This document shows, piece after piece, positions 8,686-18,010 of a DNA stretch of 64,000 bases. This DNA comes from Helicobacter sp. 12S02634-8. Its GTDB lineage: Bacteria; Campylobacterota; Campylobacteria; Campylobacterales; Helicobacteraceae. The number at the start of each line of letters is the position of its first letter. Position 1 is the first letter of the stretch. The position numbers and the translations under genes are program-made. The stretch is taken from assembly GCF_002272865.1 (NCBI RefSeq), contig NZ_MLAP01000004.1:62001-126000 (forward strand), given 5' to 3'. The notes under the pieces were generated by a model, which did not search any database, was not told the DNA's origin, and saw nothing but the letters and a program-made list of their open reading frames with translations.

Positions 8686-9168
8686 TCAAATGGGGGGCAA
8701 AATATAAAGGGGGTCGTTTTGTGTGCCAAAGTCTTTGGGTTCAAGCCTCTCAGGGAGCAAAAATTCGCTCAAGCCCATCGGGATTGTTGTGGCTAAGCTG
8801 ATTTGGCCTGAGCTTTCTTGGATAAAATATTTATTCCCAAAAGCCCTGATAGGGGCTGATTGGTTGAAATAAAAACTAGGGGCAGAGAAAAGCTCTATCT
8901 CTTCAGAGAGAGCTAAGGTCTGCAAAAAGATATGCGTGAGTTTGAGCGCTGTAAAACTCCCTGGGCCTTTAGCATAAAACACTCTACCCAAAACCCAATC
9001 TCTTGCTTGCAAATAAGCAAACACTCCACTAAAAATTTCCAAAAGCCCATCGCTCACCTTGCAAGTGCGCTCAAAGCACATCTTGAGTGTCAAGTCCTCA
9101 TAAATACCACATTTTATCGGCGTATCCACTGCAATCAGCACGACATCAACTCGTTTTTTACTCACCAT
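8686..9168 (-). CDS. tsaB: tRNA t6A biosynthesis partner protein TsaB
   Basis: A 160-residue TsaB/YeaZ-like protein, the dimerisation partner of TsaD in making N6-threonylcarbamoyladenosine at A37 of ANN-decoding tRNAs. The ASKHA-type N-terminus VLIAVDTPIKCGIY and the loop YAKGPGSFTALKLTHIF (family VGxGPGSFTGLR) identify it. It is shorter than E. coli TsaB (231 aa), as is usual in epsilonproteobacteria. It follows lpxC by 15 bp and precedes thrB, and is probably co-transcribed with both. Confidence 0.85.
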   Translation of the reverse strand: MVSKKRVDVVLIAVDTPIKCGIYEDLTLKMCFERTCKVSDGLLEIFSGVFAYLQARDWVLGRVFYAKGPGSFTALKLTHIFLQTLALSEEIELFSAPSFYFNQSAPIRAFGNKYFIQESSGQISLATTIPMGLSEFLLPERLEPKDFGTQNDPLYILPPI

Positions 9169-9183
9169 GACTAAAGAGTCGCT

Positions 9184-10077
9184 TTATTGGAATTCCCTCG
9201 CAAAAGCCCTTGCCTTATCTTCCCCGTGCTCATCGAGTGTCAAGATCTCATAAGCATTGCTTTGAGAAAAAATCTTTTGTGTGAGTAAAGAATTGAGCTT
9301 ATGGCTGCCTGCAAAAGATATATAACTCCCCATCAAAGGCATACCAAGTATTGCCATATCGCCGATAGCGTCTAAGATTTTATGGCGGACAAACTCTTCT
9401 TTATAGCGCAGACCCTCTTTGTTGAGTATCCCGCTTTCATCAAGCACGATACAATTACTCAAGTTGCCACCCTTTGCTAGCCCTTGAGAACGCAAATAAT
9501 TCACCTCGTGCAAGAATCCAAAAGTCCTAGCGCGTGCAATTTCTTCTTTGTAGGCAAGCTTGCTGAATACAAATTTGTATTTTTGCTCTTTGATGGCTTG
9601 GTGTTTGAAATCAATCGCAAAGTCAAATACCATCTGATCACTGGGCTCTACTCTGACAAATTTATCCCCATCTCTGACTTCAATGGGCTTGGTGATATGG
9701 AGGATTTTTTTGGGAGATTCTAGCTCAAGGATACCTGCTTCATCTAAAAGCATACAATAAGCAATCGAACTCCCGTCCATAATCGGGATTTCTTCATTAT
9801 CTACAGAAATTTTAAGATTATCAATCCCATAAGCATTGATTGCTGAGAGAAGATGTTCAATCGTAGATATTCTGACACCCCCAACACCAAGCACGGTAGC
9901 CATCATTGTATCGATGACATTTTCAGGCTTCATCGGTATGCTCACTGCCTTATCGCTGCGATAAAAGACTATGCCACTATTGGCTTCTAAAGGCTCTAGC
10001 ACCATCTTCACAGGCACGCCCTTATGCAGACCAATACCAATCAATTCGACCTTTTTTGCTATCGTTCTCTGCTTCAT
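9184..10077 (-). CDS. lpxC: UDP-3-O-acyl-N-acetylglucosamine deacetylase
   Basis: Zinc enzyme for the first committed step of lipid A synthesis, 297 residues. Zinc ligands are visible as His75 (TIEHLLSA), His232 and Asp236 ([10 protein letters not shown]). The catalytic Glu is His75's neighbour Glu74, and the conserved MDGSS segment follows the first beta-alpha domain. The start has GGAG seven bases upstream and overlaps the minC stop by 4 bp. The minC-lpxC-tsaB order is that remembered from H. pylori. The chain is intact and of normal length. Confidence 0.97.
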   Translation of the reverse strand: MKQRTIAKKVELIGIGLHKGVPVKMVLEPLEANSGIVFYRSDKAVSIPMKPENVIDTMMATVLGVGGVRISTIEHLLSAINAYGIDNLKISVDNEEIPIMDGSSIAYCMLLDEAGILELESPKKILHITKPIEVRDGDKFVRVEPSDQMVFDFAIDFKHQAIKEQKYKFVFSKLAYKEEIARARTFGFLHEVNYLRSQGLAKGGNLSNCIVLDESGILNKEGLRYKEEFVRHKILDAIGDMAILGMPLMGSYISFAGSHKLNSLLTQKIFSQSNAYEILTLDEHGEDKARAFAREFQ

Positions 10078-10622
10078 TTGATCTCCTTTATGGATATATT
10101 ATCGCCATTTTTTATGATTATTTTTAACAACTCATTGGCATTGATAATATCAATGATTTCTCTGCCTAAAATCTCGCCTCTAAAGACAATATGCTGTGAG
10201 TGCGAGCCTCTTAAGACGAGATATTCACCTCCACAGACAATGATACCATCACATTTTCCAAATATACTAACATTTCTATCTGATACAATCCTTGCGCCAT
10301 TATTGACATTACCTAGCACCAAAATACTCTCAGAACTCTCTATCTCCTCGCCACTGCGGATATTGCGATGATAGATTTTTGTCCCTGCACTTTGTGAGAG
10401 AGGGCTTGCATATTCTTTGCCCCGAAAATCGTGCGTGCTGATGAGATAAGTCATACCCAAGCTATGGATAAATTCTGAAAGCTCTGGGGCTAAAGGGGTC
10501 TTAAAGACCAAAAGATAATCTTTGAGTAAAATAAAATTTTTAGTGATAAACTCAATATATTCTTGTGTCTGCCCACCATCAAATTCAAAAGTCCTAATAT
10601 TTTTCTGCCTTGTTTTGATCAC
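10074..10622 (-). CDS. minC: Septum site-determining protein MinC
   Basis: FtsZ-assembly inhibitor of the Min system, 182 residues. The C-terminal half is a right-handed beta-helix domain with the conserved run [40 protein letters not shown] and an R-G-x-I-L-G tail. The N-terminal domain is less conserved. It uses GTG at 10620-10622, whose GTGA overlaps the stop of the upstream M23 peptidase gene, and its own stop overlaps lpxC. This tight packing indicates one operon. minD and minE are not in the window. Confidence 0.9.
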   Translation of the reverse strand: MIKTRQKNIRTFEFDGGQTQEYIEFITKNFILLKDYLLVFKTPLAPELSEFIHSLGMTYLISTHDFRGKEYASPLSQSAGTKIYHRNIRSGEEIESSESILVLGNVNNGARIVSDRNVSIFGKCDGIIVCGGEYLVLRGSHSQHIVFRGEILGREIIDIINANELLKIIIKNGDNISIKEIK

Positions 10623-12022
10623 TCAGCTGCCTTGATAGTATTTTGAGCTTTTTGGAATACATCTGTGATATTGACTTTAATCCACTTAGGATCCATCCAC
10701 TCCACATCACGCACTGCATGCCCTTGCACTAAAATGCCTAAATGCAAATGATCGCCAAACGCCCAGCCTGTCTGTCCGGTAAAACCAATCACTGTATCAG
10801 GCGCTACAATTTCAGTGGGAGTGACATTGATTTTAGACATGTGTGAATACAGCGAAGAAAGTCCAAAGCCGTGATAGATAATCGTTGTATTGCCATAAAC
10901 GCCCAAAAGTTCAGTCAATACGACCTTGCCAGAGTTGGTAACGATGATAGGGGCGTTTTTCACGCTCGCAAGATCCATACCCAAATGCAAGGATTTGCTG
11001 ATCTTTTTCTTGCCTAAAAAATAGCTGCGATGATCGCCAAAGCTCCCAACTACCATACTGCCTTTGAGGGGCAAAAAGGGTGCAAAAACAATGGGCTTTT
11101 GCAATGAAGTATAATCCACATCTGTAGTGGCCTTATAGATGGTCGCTTCATCTCTTTGTCGGATTGTTTCATTGATATATTTGAACTTATCGATATTGTC
11201 TTTAAAGCTCTCAGGATCTCTCTCTCCGACATTATCAATGAGTTCATTGAGTTTGCCATTGAGAAAGCTGTCTTTGACTTTGATATCAGAATACCGATAG
11301 CGCACACTCATATCTTTGATAAAAGGGATAGAAACTCGCTTTTGGTTGAAAGCCTTATCAGCAACTGTGATCGTGCCATTAAAAAAGTTATTTTGCACCG
11401 GCCAAGCCAAAATCACAGCATAATAACCTGACTCCATAAAAGGAAAGGCCTTAAAATCATCTTCTCCATTGCTCACTTGAATCGATTGGACACTATTGTC
11501 AATGACCTTAAAAACAAGCAACGCACTGCCCCCGTAGGTGATTTTATAAGAATTAGCGATGATATCCACAAGGGGCGCTTGGGTATCGATGGTTAAATCG
11601 AGATTCCTTGTCGCAGTATTACCACTAAAAAAATGGGCATTGCTCCAATCAGTGACAGAGATTTTATAATGGATTTTAGTGCCATCAAGCAATGGTATAT
11701 TGGGCTTAGGCAGCACAAATTCCTTTTCTTGTGGCTTATCTAAGACAACTTCTTCTTTGCTATATACAACTTTGCCATCTGCAGTCGTAGCAAGGATTTT
11801 ATAAGATCGTATCCCTGTATCATCTGTAGCGCGTATAGAGATGACTCTAGCAGGGTTCCAATACCCATTATCTTCAGCCATCAAATGCTTTTGTTTATTG
11901 GCCTCCATATACACTTCAAGCTTGGGTGTGTGCTTTTCAAAAAACTGAGAATTATAGACCATATAAGCACCCACAACAACAACCACTAACACTAATAATT
12001 TCACAAAAGTCTTAAACTTCAT
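10619..12022 (-). CDS. Membrane-anchored M23 family metallopeptidase
   Basis: A 467-residue protein with one N-terminal membrane anchor (about 7-25), a long periplasmic region of Ig-like beta domains and a C-terminal LytM/M23 domain. The zinc site is complete: HLGMDLA (His and Asp), then a YSHMS segment, and the HLHLG motif near residue 430. M23 enzymes cut peptide cross-links of peptidoglycan; helicobacters use several to shape the cell and remodel septa. Placement directly upstream of minC suggests a division or wall role, which is inference. ATG at 12020-12022 with AAGG upstream is preferred over the TTG one codon earlier. It starts 9 bp after leuC. Confidence 0.85.
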   Translation of the reverse strand: MKFKTFVKLLVLVVVVVGAYMVYNSQFFEKHTPKLEVYMEANKQKHLMAEDNGYWNPARVISIRATDDTGIRSYKILATTADGKVVYSKEEVVLDKPQEKEFVLPKPNIPLLDGTKIHYKISVTDWSNAHFFSGNTATRNLDLTIDTQAPLVDIIANSYKITYGGSALLVFKVIDNSVQSIQVSNGEDDFKAFPFMESGYYAVILAWPVQNNFFNGTITVADKAFNQKRVSIPFIKDMSVRYRYSDIKVKDSFLNGKLNELIDNVGERDPESFKDNIDKFKYINETIRQRDEATIYKATTDVDYTSLQKPIVFAPFLPLKGSMVVGSFGDHRSYFLGKKKISKSLHLGMDLASVKNAPIIVTNSGKVVLTELLGVYGNTTIIYHGFGLSSLYSHMSKINVTPTEIVAPDTVIGFTGQTGWAFGDHLHLGILVQGHAVRDVEWMDPKWIKVNITDVFQKAQNTIKAAE

Positions 12023-12031
12023 CAATTTGCC

Positions 12032-13312
12032 TTATATTCTAGGATCTGATATTTTCCCCTCTATGGCGCTTTTTGCGACCACTGCGGAATTTGCTAGATA
12101 AACTTCTGAGCTCTTTGCTCCCATTCTGCCTACAAAATTTCTATTTGTTGTTGCAATGCAACGTTCATTATCCCCCAAAATCCCCATATATCCCCCCAAG
12201 CACGCCCCGCAAGTGGGGTTTGAAATCAATGCACCTGCTTCGATTAAAATATCGATATAACCAAGCTCTTGGGCTTGCTTGTAGATCTTTTGTGTCGCAG
12301 GTGTTACAATCAGCCGCACATCTGTATGCACTCGATTGCCTTTGAGAATCTCGCTAGCTATTTTGAGATCGCTCAAACGCCCATTTGTGCAAGAGCCGAT
12401 AAAAGCCTGATCGATCTTGAGTTCATCTTTGGCTGCCTCACTGATGGGCTTGCCATTACTGGGCAAAAAGGGATAAGCGACAACAGGCTCTAATTGGCTG
12501 ATATCAATACAGATTGTCTGAGAATAGCTCGCATCATGGTCTGAATAATAATACTTAGGTTGGGCGCGCAATCCCCCATTGACTTGCTTTCTGCTTTCTA
12601 AAAATTCTTTGGTGGTATCATCAGCTGCGATAATGCCGTTTTTAGCCCCTGCTTCTATTGCCATATTACAGAGCGAAAAGCGATCGTCCATACTCAAATA
12701 TCTGATACTCTCCCCGCAAAACTCCAATGTTTGATACAATGCCCCATCGACTCCAAGCTGACGGATCACTTCTAAAATCAAGTCTTTGCCATAAATTTTA
12801 TCTGCAGGTTTCCCGATAAACTCGACTTTGATACTCCTAGGGACTTTGAACCAATTTTTGCCTGTAATCATTGCATAGGCCAAATCTGTGCTACCCATAC
12901 CCGTAGAAAACGCCCCCAAAGCCCCGTGCGTGCAAGTATGTGAATCTGCCCCAATGATAACATCGCCACTGAGCACCAACCCCTTTTCAGGCAAAAGAGC
13001 GTGTTCAATCCCCATATCTCTTTCATCAAAATAATTTTTCAAACCAAATTCTCTGGCAAAATCGCGGCTAATGCGGGCTTGATTGGCTGAGGCAATATCT
13101 TTAGCGGGGATAAAATGATCCATCACGATACAAAAATTATCTGGCTTTGCTAAAGCTGTTGCACCGATACTTTTAAACGCCTTGATAGAGAGCGGGGTGG
13201 TGATATCATTGCCAATCACCATATCAATATCAGTTTCTATAATCTCATCAGCATACACTGCACGCTCACAATGTGCGGAAAAAATCTTTTCTGTAATCGT
13301 TTGACCTTTCAT
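12032..13312 (-). CDS. leuC: 3-isopropylmalate dehydratase large subunit
   Basis: Aconitase-family [4Fe-4S] enzyme that isomerises isopropylmalate in leucine synthesis, 426 residues. The cluster cysteines are Cys308 (GSCTNGR), Cys368 and Cys371 (PTCGACLGG). GADSHTCTHGALGAF and the C-terminal TTNRNFVGRMG are typical. At 426 residues it matches the short LeuC/HacA type rather than full-length aconitase. leuA, leuB and leuD are not adjacent, so a related homoaconitase-type substrate cannot be excluded. The start ATG follows AAGGGG. It heads the minus-strand run into the M23 peptidase, minC and lpxC. Confidence 0.88.
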   Translation of the reverse strand: MKGQTITEKIFSAHCERAVYADEIIETDIDMVIGNDITTPLSIKAFKSIGATALAKPDNFCIVMDHFIPAKDIASANQARISRDFAREFGLKNYFDERDMGIEHALLPEKGLVLSGDVIIGADSHTCTHGALGAFSTGMGSTDLAYAMITGKNWFKVPRSIKVEFIGKPADKIYGKDLILEVIRQLGVDGALYQTLEFCGESIRYLSMDDRFSLCNMAIEAGAKNGIIAADDTTKEFLESRKQVNGGLRAQPKYYYSDHDASYSQTICIDISQLEPVVAYPFLPSNGKPISEAAKDELKIDQAFIGSCTNGRLSDLKIASEILKGNRVHTDVRLIVTPATQKIYKQAQELGYIDILIEAGALISNPTCGACLGGYMGILGDNERCIATTNRNFVGRMGAKSSEVYLANSAVVAKSAIEGKISDPRI

Positions 13313-13339
13313 TTTGACCCCTTTTGGATTGGTGTTTGG

Positions 13340-14332
13340 TTAAAACAAATAAATATAACTCGCTGTCCAAATCACAGAGCGTTTGAACTCAATATCTTTG
13401 GATTCAAGCACTTTTACATTGCCATTTTTATCTCGATACTCCGCAGGGCTCTCCAGCCCCAATCTCAAGAAATTCCACGGAATCTTAGCCCCAATTTCAA
13501 GGCGATTTTTGGTGTTGATAGTCACAGCAATGCCTGTATTGAAAGTATAGTCTACTTGGAGTAATGTATTCCACAAAACATTATCACTGCTATAGCCAGC
13601 TTGTTGCGCGCTTGGTGTGAGTAATGGATACATTTTAGCCTTATCAGCAGTATCTAGCAGCAACATTGCGCCCACACCTACGCCCACAAAACCCCCGATA
13701 AAATATCGCATTTTCTTATCCAAAGGCACCTCAAGGAGCAAATCAAGATTCAAAGCGCCTAGCATATAAATCACCGAGCCAACTTTTTGCCCTCCATTGT
13801 CTTGGTCTTTGAGTGAGCCGCTAGAAATCATCACATCTCCATACACCCTTGTGCCAAAATATGGATTGAAAAAGCTCTGATAGCCGATCTTTCCGCCAAA
13901 CATCATCAAAGAAGACTGCAGACGCAAAGGCTTGTTTGCCCCTGTTGGGGTTTGTGTATTCAAAATGCCTGTTTTTTGGCTTTGGAGGTCAGGAATCGTT
14001 GTTGTGGTTTGGTTATAAAGCCCATCGGTGTATTGATTGAAAATCATGCCACTCCCGACATTGATCCCCATAAAAATCCCGCTTTTAGCATCAGCGCGCC
14101 CATAAGCATAGAGTAATTTTTGCTTTTTCTCCTCTGAAGCAGAGGGGTAGTGTGTGTTGATGTAACGTTGATTGGGAGAAAGCCCGTTTGGTGTGCCACC
14201 ATTTTTGATGATTTTTTCTTGCAGTGCGTTGATTTCGCCCTCTAACCCAGCTAAGCGCAAAGAATCCAACTCTGTATCCATAGCCCCAAGCCCCCAAATG
14301 AGCGTCGATAAAAGAAAAATAATTTTTTTCAC
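13340..14332 (-). CDS. Helicobacter-type outer membrane protein, copy A of tandem array
   Basis: A 330-residue secreted protein with signal peptide MKKIIFLLSTLIWGLGA, a short coiled-coil-like segment and a beta-barrel ending SYIYLF, whose terminal Phe is the outer-membrane sorting signal. The start of the barrel, KSGIFMGINVGSG, is shared with the two genes upstream and with the frameshifted gene at 1037. GTG at 14330-14332 has AAGGTG four bases before it and is the likely start. It is the largest of three adjacent paralogues. The family looks like the Helicobacter OMP group; adhesin versus porin role cannot be told. Confidence 0.8.
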   Translation of the reverse strand: MKKIIFLLSTLIWGLGAMDTELDSLRLAGLEGEINALQEKIIKNGGTPNGLSPNQRYINTHYPSASEEKKQKLLYAYGRADAKSGIFMGINVGSGMIFNQYTDGLYNQTTTTIPDLQSQKTGILNTQTPTGANKPLRLQSSLMMFGGKIGYQSFFNPYFGTRVYGDVMISSGSLKDQDNGGQKVGSVIYMLGALNLDLLLEVPLDKKMRYFIGGFVGVGVGAMLLLDTADKAKMYPLLTPSAQQAGYSSDNVLWNTLLQVDYTFNTGIAVTINTKNRLEIGAKIPWNFLRLGLESPAEYRDKNGNVKVLESKDIEFKRSVIWTASYIYLF

Positions 14333-14340
14333 AAGACACC

Positions 14341-14991
14341 TTAAAACAATAGATTGTAACTGACCATATAGGCATTGGTCGTAGCAAAGCTATACAAACC
14401 CTTTGCCTGAGAAACCAAAGGGGGGATCTTAATCCCTAGTTCGATACGATGTTTGATATTGAGTGTCAAAGCCAAACCAAGATTAAACACAATCCCCAAA
14501 TGGCTCACATCTGGCTTCAAACCAAAAGTATTCATACCATAGCCCACCCAGCCCATACCAACGCCAGCATAGCCCCCGAGTGCATACCGATTGTTGTTAT
14601 CTAATGGCACATCAGCGATCACATCAAGATTAGCACTCCCAAGTTGATAGGTCATCTTTGTTGTATCAGCCCGCAAATACTCTCCATAAAATCGCAAGCC
14701 CCCAATGTAGTCTTTGAGATATTTTTGATACCCCACTCGCAGCCCATATACCAACGGATGGACTTGCGCATAATAAGCTGTATTGAAAGTCATACTGCCT
14801 AAAATCACGCCCATAAAAATACCATTTTTTTTCTTAGCAATATCAGCAAGTTTCAAGGCTTGTTCTTGCTCATAGAGCTGGCCTTTGAGCATATACACCT
14901 CTCTTTTTTGGCTCGCAAGCTCATCAGCCCTCAAAGCCATAGCAGCAAGTATGAATAGCAAAATCCCCTGCAATGTGTGCTTAAAAAACAT
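14341..14991 (-). CDS. Helicobacter-type outer membrane protein, copy B of tandem array
   Basis: A 216-residue outer membrane protein. The first plausible start is ATG 14991, which gives a signal peptide (MFFKHTLQGILLFILAAMALRA). A longer frame to 15060 would run back over the previous gene. A short coiled-coil region (about 25-55) precedes KNGIFMGVILGS and a barrel ending YNLLF. It overlaps the end of copy C by 11 bp and lies 8 bp before copy A, so the three are one transcript. It is a paralogue by shared layout and barrel motifs. Confidence 0.78.
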   Translation of the reverse strand: MFFKHTLQGILLFILAAMALRADELASQKREVYMLKGQLYEQEQALKLADIAKKKNGIFMGVILGSMTFNTAYYAQVHPLVYGLRVGYQKYLKDYIGGLRFYGEYLRADTTKMTYQLGSANLDVIADVPLDNNNRYALGGYAGVGMGWVGYGMNTFGLKPDVSHLGIVFNLGLALTLNIKHRIELGIKIPPLVSQAKGLYSFATTNAYMVSYNLLF

Positions 14992-15643
14992 ATTGATACC
15001 CCGCCATAAACAACGCACCTGTCCATTTGACTTCTCTGTCTGTGATGAGCTTGAGTTCAAGCTCTAAGCGATTATGCCCAAAAAGTGTTACCCCAAAGCC
15101 TGTATTCAAAATAGCACCAAACTCTGAGTTCGCATCATACCCATGCACCATACTCCCTAGCCCAATACCCAAAATCACGCCCGCTCCAAACCCACGCCAC
15201 ACAGGCAAATCAATCAGCAAATCACCACTGATAGCAACCATTGAAAAATTGAGCTTACCCATTGCGTCTTCTTGTGTTTGTGAAGCTAAATATTGGATAT
15301 AAATCCGTCTGCCTACATAATTTGGCATGAAAAGCTTTTCAAAAACTGAGGGCATGAAAGACTGATAACCAAACTTCGCCCCATAAGCAAAGAGATAGTC
15401 TTTTTGGAGGTTGCTTGTGATGTCATTATCCAACGCCCCCACGCTCAGTCCCAAAAACAGCCCTGTCTTCTCTTGTGCTTCATTGAGATTAGCAATCAAA
15501 GCTGCAACATCTGCGTCAGTGCTTGGTTGATAGAGTTTGATATATTTATAATAAGAGGGGTCGAGCTTGTTGTAGTTGATACTATCTTGAGAAAAAACTA
15601 CCCCCGCAAACAACAATACCAAAAACACAACCCGTTGGGACAT
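14981..15643 (-). CDS. Helicobacter-type outer membrane protein, copy C of tandem array
   Basis: First gene of the three-gene OMP array, 220 residues. The signal peptide MSQRVVFLVLLFAGVVFS is followed by a short helical segment, the family motif KTGLFLGLSVG and a barrel ending AGYQYVF. ATG 15641-15643 with GAGGT six bases upstream is the chosen start. It overlaps copy B by 11 bp. Its promoter should lie in the 178-bp spacer to panB, which is AT-rich; no clear control site was seen there. Function unknown beyond the outer membrane. Confidence 0.78.
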   Translation of the reverse strand: MSQRVVFLVLLFAGVVFSQDSINYNKLDPSYYKYIKLYQPSTDADVAALIANLNEAQEKTGLFLGLSVGALDNDITSNLQKDYLFAYGAKFGYQSFMPSVFEKLFMPNYVGRRIYIQYLASQTQEDAMGKLNFSMVAISGDLLIDLPVWRGFGAGVILGIGLGSMVHGYDANSEFGAILNTGFGVTLFGHNRLELELKLITDREVKWTGALFMAGYQYVF

Positions 15644-15783
15644 CAACTAACCTCATTTCAGACATATTCAGATTCAGAATATAAAGTAAATATTAAGCTA
15701 TTTTATCTATTTTTATATTAAAATTTTGTTTGACACAGAGATTTTGAGATAAATTCCATCAAAAGCTGCACGCAAGAATATTG

Positions 15784-15789
15784 TATAAT
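15784..15789 (+). promoter_or_regulatory. -10 box of panB-ruvB
   Basis: TATAAT preceded by TG, 31 bp upstream of the panB start. The ribosome site AAAGGAG follows. This is the likely housekeeping promoter for panB-ruvB. Confidence 0.6.
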
Positions 15790-15820
15790 GCTGCCATAAA
15801 GCACACAAAGGAGTTGCCTG

Positions 15821-16606
15821 ATGAAAACAACTATTGCAACGCTCCAAGCCAAAAAAGGGACAGAAAAAATCGCAGCAATCACAGCCTATGACGCACTTTT
15901 TGCTACTTTGTTTGATGGGCATATTGATGTGATTTTAATCGGGGATAGTCTGAATATGAGCTTTGGGGGCAAAGAAGATACCTTGAGTGCCTCACTAGAC
16001 ACTATGATCTATCACGCACAAGCAGTCTGCAGAGGTGCAAAGCAATCCTTTCTCATCGCAGATATGCCCTTTGGGAGCTATCCAGATACGCAAACGGCTA
16101 TCAACAATGCCCTAAAATTCTATCAGCAAACCTCTGTGGATGCTATCAAGCTTGAGGGGGGCAAAGAACGTGCAGAAATGATTTCTCATATTGTCAAAGA
16201 GGGGATTGCAGTCATCGGACATATCGGCTTAATGCCGCAATTTGTGCGTGCAGAGGGTGGGTATAAAATCAAAGGCAAAACCCAAAAAGAAGTCCAATAT
16301 CTCCTCCAAAGTGCTGCTGCGCTCCAAGAAGCTGGAGTGTCTATGATCGTGCTAGAGGGGGTCACTACTGCCCTTGCTGCGCAAATCACTCAAAGCCTAG
16401 AGATCCCCACTATTGGCATAGGTAGCTCTAAAGAATGCGATGGACAAATCTTAGTTTGGAGCGATATGATGGGCTTATTTGGGCGTTTGAAGCCCAAGTT
16501 TGTCCGCCAATACCTCAATGGCACTGCACTCATTCAAGAAGCCCTAAAAAATTATATCCAAGATGTCAAATCAGGCGATTTCCCTAGCCCAAAAGAAAGC
16601 TACTAA
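15821..16606 (+). CDS. panB: 3-methyl-2-oxobutanoate hydroxymethyltransferase
   Basis: First enzyme of pantothenate (coenzyme A precursor) synthesis, transferring a hydroxymethyl group from methylene-tetrahydrofolate to alpha-ketoisovalerate. The 261-residue protein shows the TIM-barrel signatures [54 protein letters not shown] and [20 protein letters not shown] in the right order. Metal and substrate residues (Asp in GDS, Asp in ADMPFGSY, Glu in KLEGG) are present. It has a good ribosome site (AAGGAG) and is followed 5 bp later by ruvB. panC and panD are not in the window. Confidence 0.96.
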   Translation: MKTTIATLQAKKGTEKIAAITAYDALFATLFDGHIDVILIGDSLNMSFGGKEDTLSASLDTMIYHAQAVCRGAKQSFLIADMPFGSYPDTQTAINNALKFYQQTSVDAIKLEGGKERAEMISHIVKEGIAVIGHIGLMPQFVRAEGGYKIKGKTQKEVQYLLQSAAALQEAGVSMIVLEGVTTALAAQITQSLEIPTIGIGSSKECDGQILVWSDMMGLFGRLKPKFVRQYLNGTALIQEALKNYIQDVKSGDFPSPKESY

Positions 16607-16611
16607 ACTTT

Positions 16612-17640
16612 ATGGAACGCATCACTTTAGAAGACAACCATCGTATCGTAGATATTGAAAAAATCAGCTTTGAAGAAGGTCATGACAACTCCTTGCGGCC
16701 GACACTTTGGCAAGAATTTATCGGTCAAGAAAAAATCAAAAAAAACCTCCAAGTTTTCATCACAGCGAGCAAAAAAAGAAATGAATGCCTTGACCATATA
16801 CTCCTTTTTGGCCCTCCAGGGCTGGGGAAAACCACGCTCAGTCATATCATTGCTAATGAAATGGGAGCAAGTATCAAAGTGACTGCTGCGCCCATGATTG
16901 AAAAGGCTGGAGATTTGGCTGCAATCATGACAAATCTCAATGATGGAGATATACTTTTTATCGATGAAATCCATCGCTTGAGCCCTGCAATCGAAGAGAT
17001 TCTCTATCCGGCTATGGAGGATTTTCGCCTTGATATTATCATTGGCTCAGGGCCTGCTGCACAGACTATCAAAATCGATCTGCCTCGATTCACCTTGATA
17101 GGAGCGACTACACGAGCAGGAATGTTGAGTAATCCTTTGCGGGATCGGTTTGGTATGAGCTTTCGCATGCAGTTTTATGAAATATCTGAGCTTGCTACCA
17201 TCGCGCAAAAAGCAAGCTTGAAACTAGGCAAAACACTCGATACACAAGGGGCGCAAGAAATCGCCTCGCGTTCAAGGGGCACACCGCGTATCACATTGAG
17301 ATTATTGCGCCGAATCAGGGATTTTGCTGAAGTCGCAGCAACAGAAACTATCGATCAAAAAATCACAAAATACGCTCTCAATGAGCTAGGGGTCAATGAA
17401 TTTGGCTTTGATGAGCTTGATTTGCGTTATTTGAGTATCTTAGCAGAGTCCAAGGGCAGACCGATTGGGCTTAGCACTCTAGCAGCTGCAATGAGTGAAG
17501 ATGAGGGGACGATTGAAGATGTGATTGAACCTTATTTGCTTGCTAATGCTTATTTAGAGCGCACAGCAAAAGGGAGGATCGCCACTTATAAGACTTATGA
17601 GATTTTAGGTATCAAACACGACTCTAAAGGGCTTTTTTAA
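16612..17640 (+). CDS. ruvB: Holliday junction branch migration ATPase RuvB
   Basis: Hexameric motor that drives branch migration with RuvA. The 342-residue protein has the Walker A motif GPPGLGKT (67-74), Walker B DEIHRL at about 117-122, sensor 1 in [11 protein letters not shown], and the C-terminal winged-helix DNA-binding domain with [27 protein letters not shown]. It is co-transcribed with panB (5-bp gap). The start ATG overlaps no other frame. Intact and of normal length. Confidence 0.97.
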   Translation: MERITLEDNHRIVDIEKISFEEGHDNSLRPTLWQEFIGQEKIKKNLQVFITASKKRNECLDHILLFGPPGLGKTTLSHIIANEMGASIKVTAAPMIEKAGDLAAIMTNLNDGDILFIDEIHRLSPAIEEILYPAMEDFRLDIIIGSGPAAQTIKIDLPRFTLIGATTRAGMLSNPLRDRFGMSFRMQFYEISELATIAQKASLKLGKTLDTQGAQEIASRSRGTPRITLRLLRRIRDFAEVAATETIDQKITKYALNELGVNEFGFDELDLRYLSILAESKGRPIGLSTLAAAMSEDEGTIEDVIEPYLLANAYLERTAKGRIATYKTYEILGIKHDSKGLF

Positions 17641-17719
17641 ACAAATTCCAAAACCAAACGACCCACCACCAATAAACAACAACCAAACAATGCCAAAAAA
17701 ACCTACACAATCACAAGCT

Positions 17720-18010
17720 CTAGCTCAGATCCATCATCAAGTATTTGAATTTCACATCTTCTAGCTCGCTTTTTAGGCGATGGTTTTCTTCTTTGAGGAG
17801 ATTTTCTTGCGTCTGGAGCTTGGCAATATCGCGACTGACATAATAAATATTGCTCGCAAGATAGATTTTAGGCAACAACACAATAAGAGAAAACACCAAA
17901 ATCACATAAGCGATAAACAATGCATCAATCCCTAGCCCCCCTGATGGCTCTTGATCTGCTATCAGTGCATCTTTTTCTTCTTGAGTGATACGCAAAGACC
18001 CACCCATCAC
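17720..18010 (-). CDS. FtsL-like division protein
   Basis: A 96-residue bitopic membrane protein. It has a short cytoplasmic N-terminus, one transmembrane helix (about 30-52) and a C-terminal coiled coil (about 60-92, rich in L, E, N and K). It overlaps the 3' end of rsmH by 4 bp. A small coiled-coil membrane protein directly after rsmH (mraW) is the classical place of ftsL in the division and wall cluster, and the topology fits. Sequence conservation of FtsL is too low for certainty by eye, so the call rests on layout and position. ftsI and the mur genes do not follow; ruvB is convergent. Confidence 0.6.
   Translation of the reverse strand: MMGGSLRITQEEKDALIADQEPSGGLGIDALFIAYVILVFSLIVLLPKIYLASNIYYVSRDIAKLQTQENLLKEENHRLKSELEDVKFKYLMMDLS

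Noticed and set aside
12032-13312. Aconitase rather than LeuC
   Set aside because: Length of 426 residues and the single-domain layout fit the isopropylmalate/homoaconitate dehydratase large subunit, not full-length aconitase.
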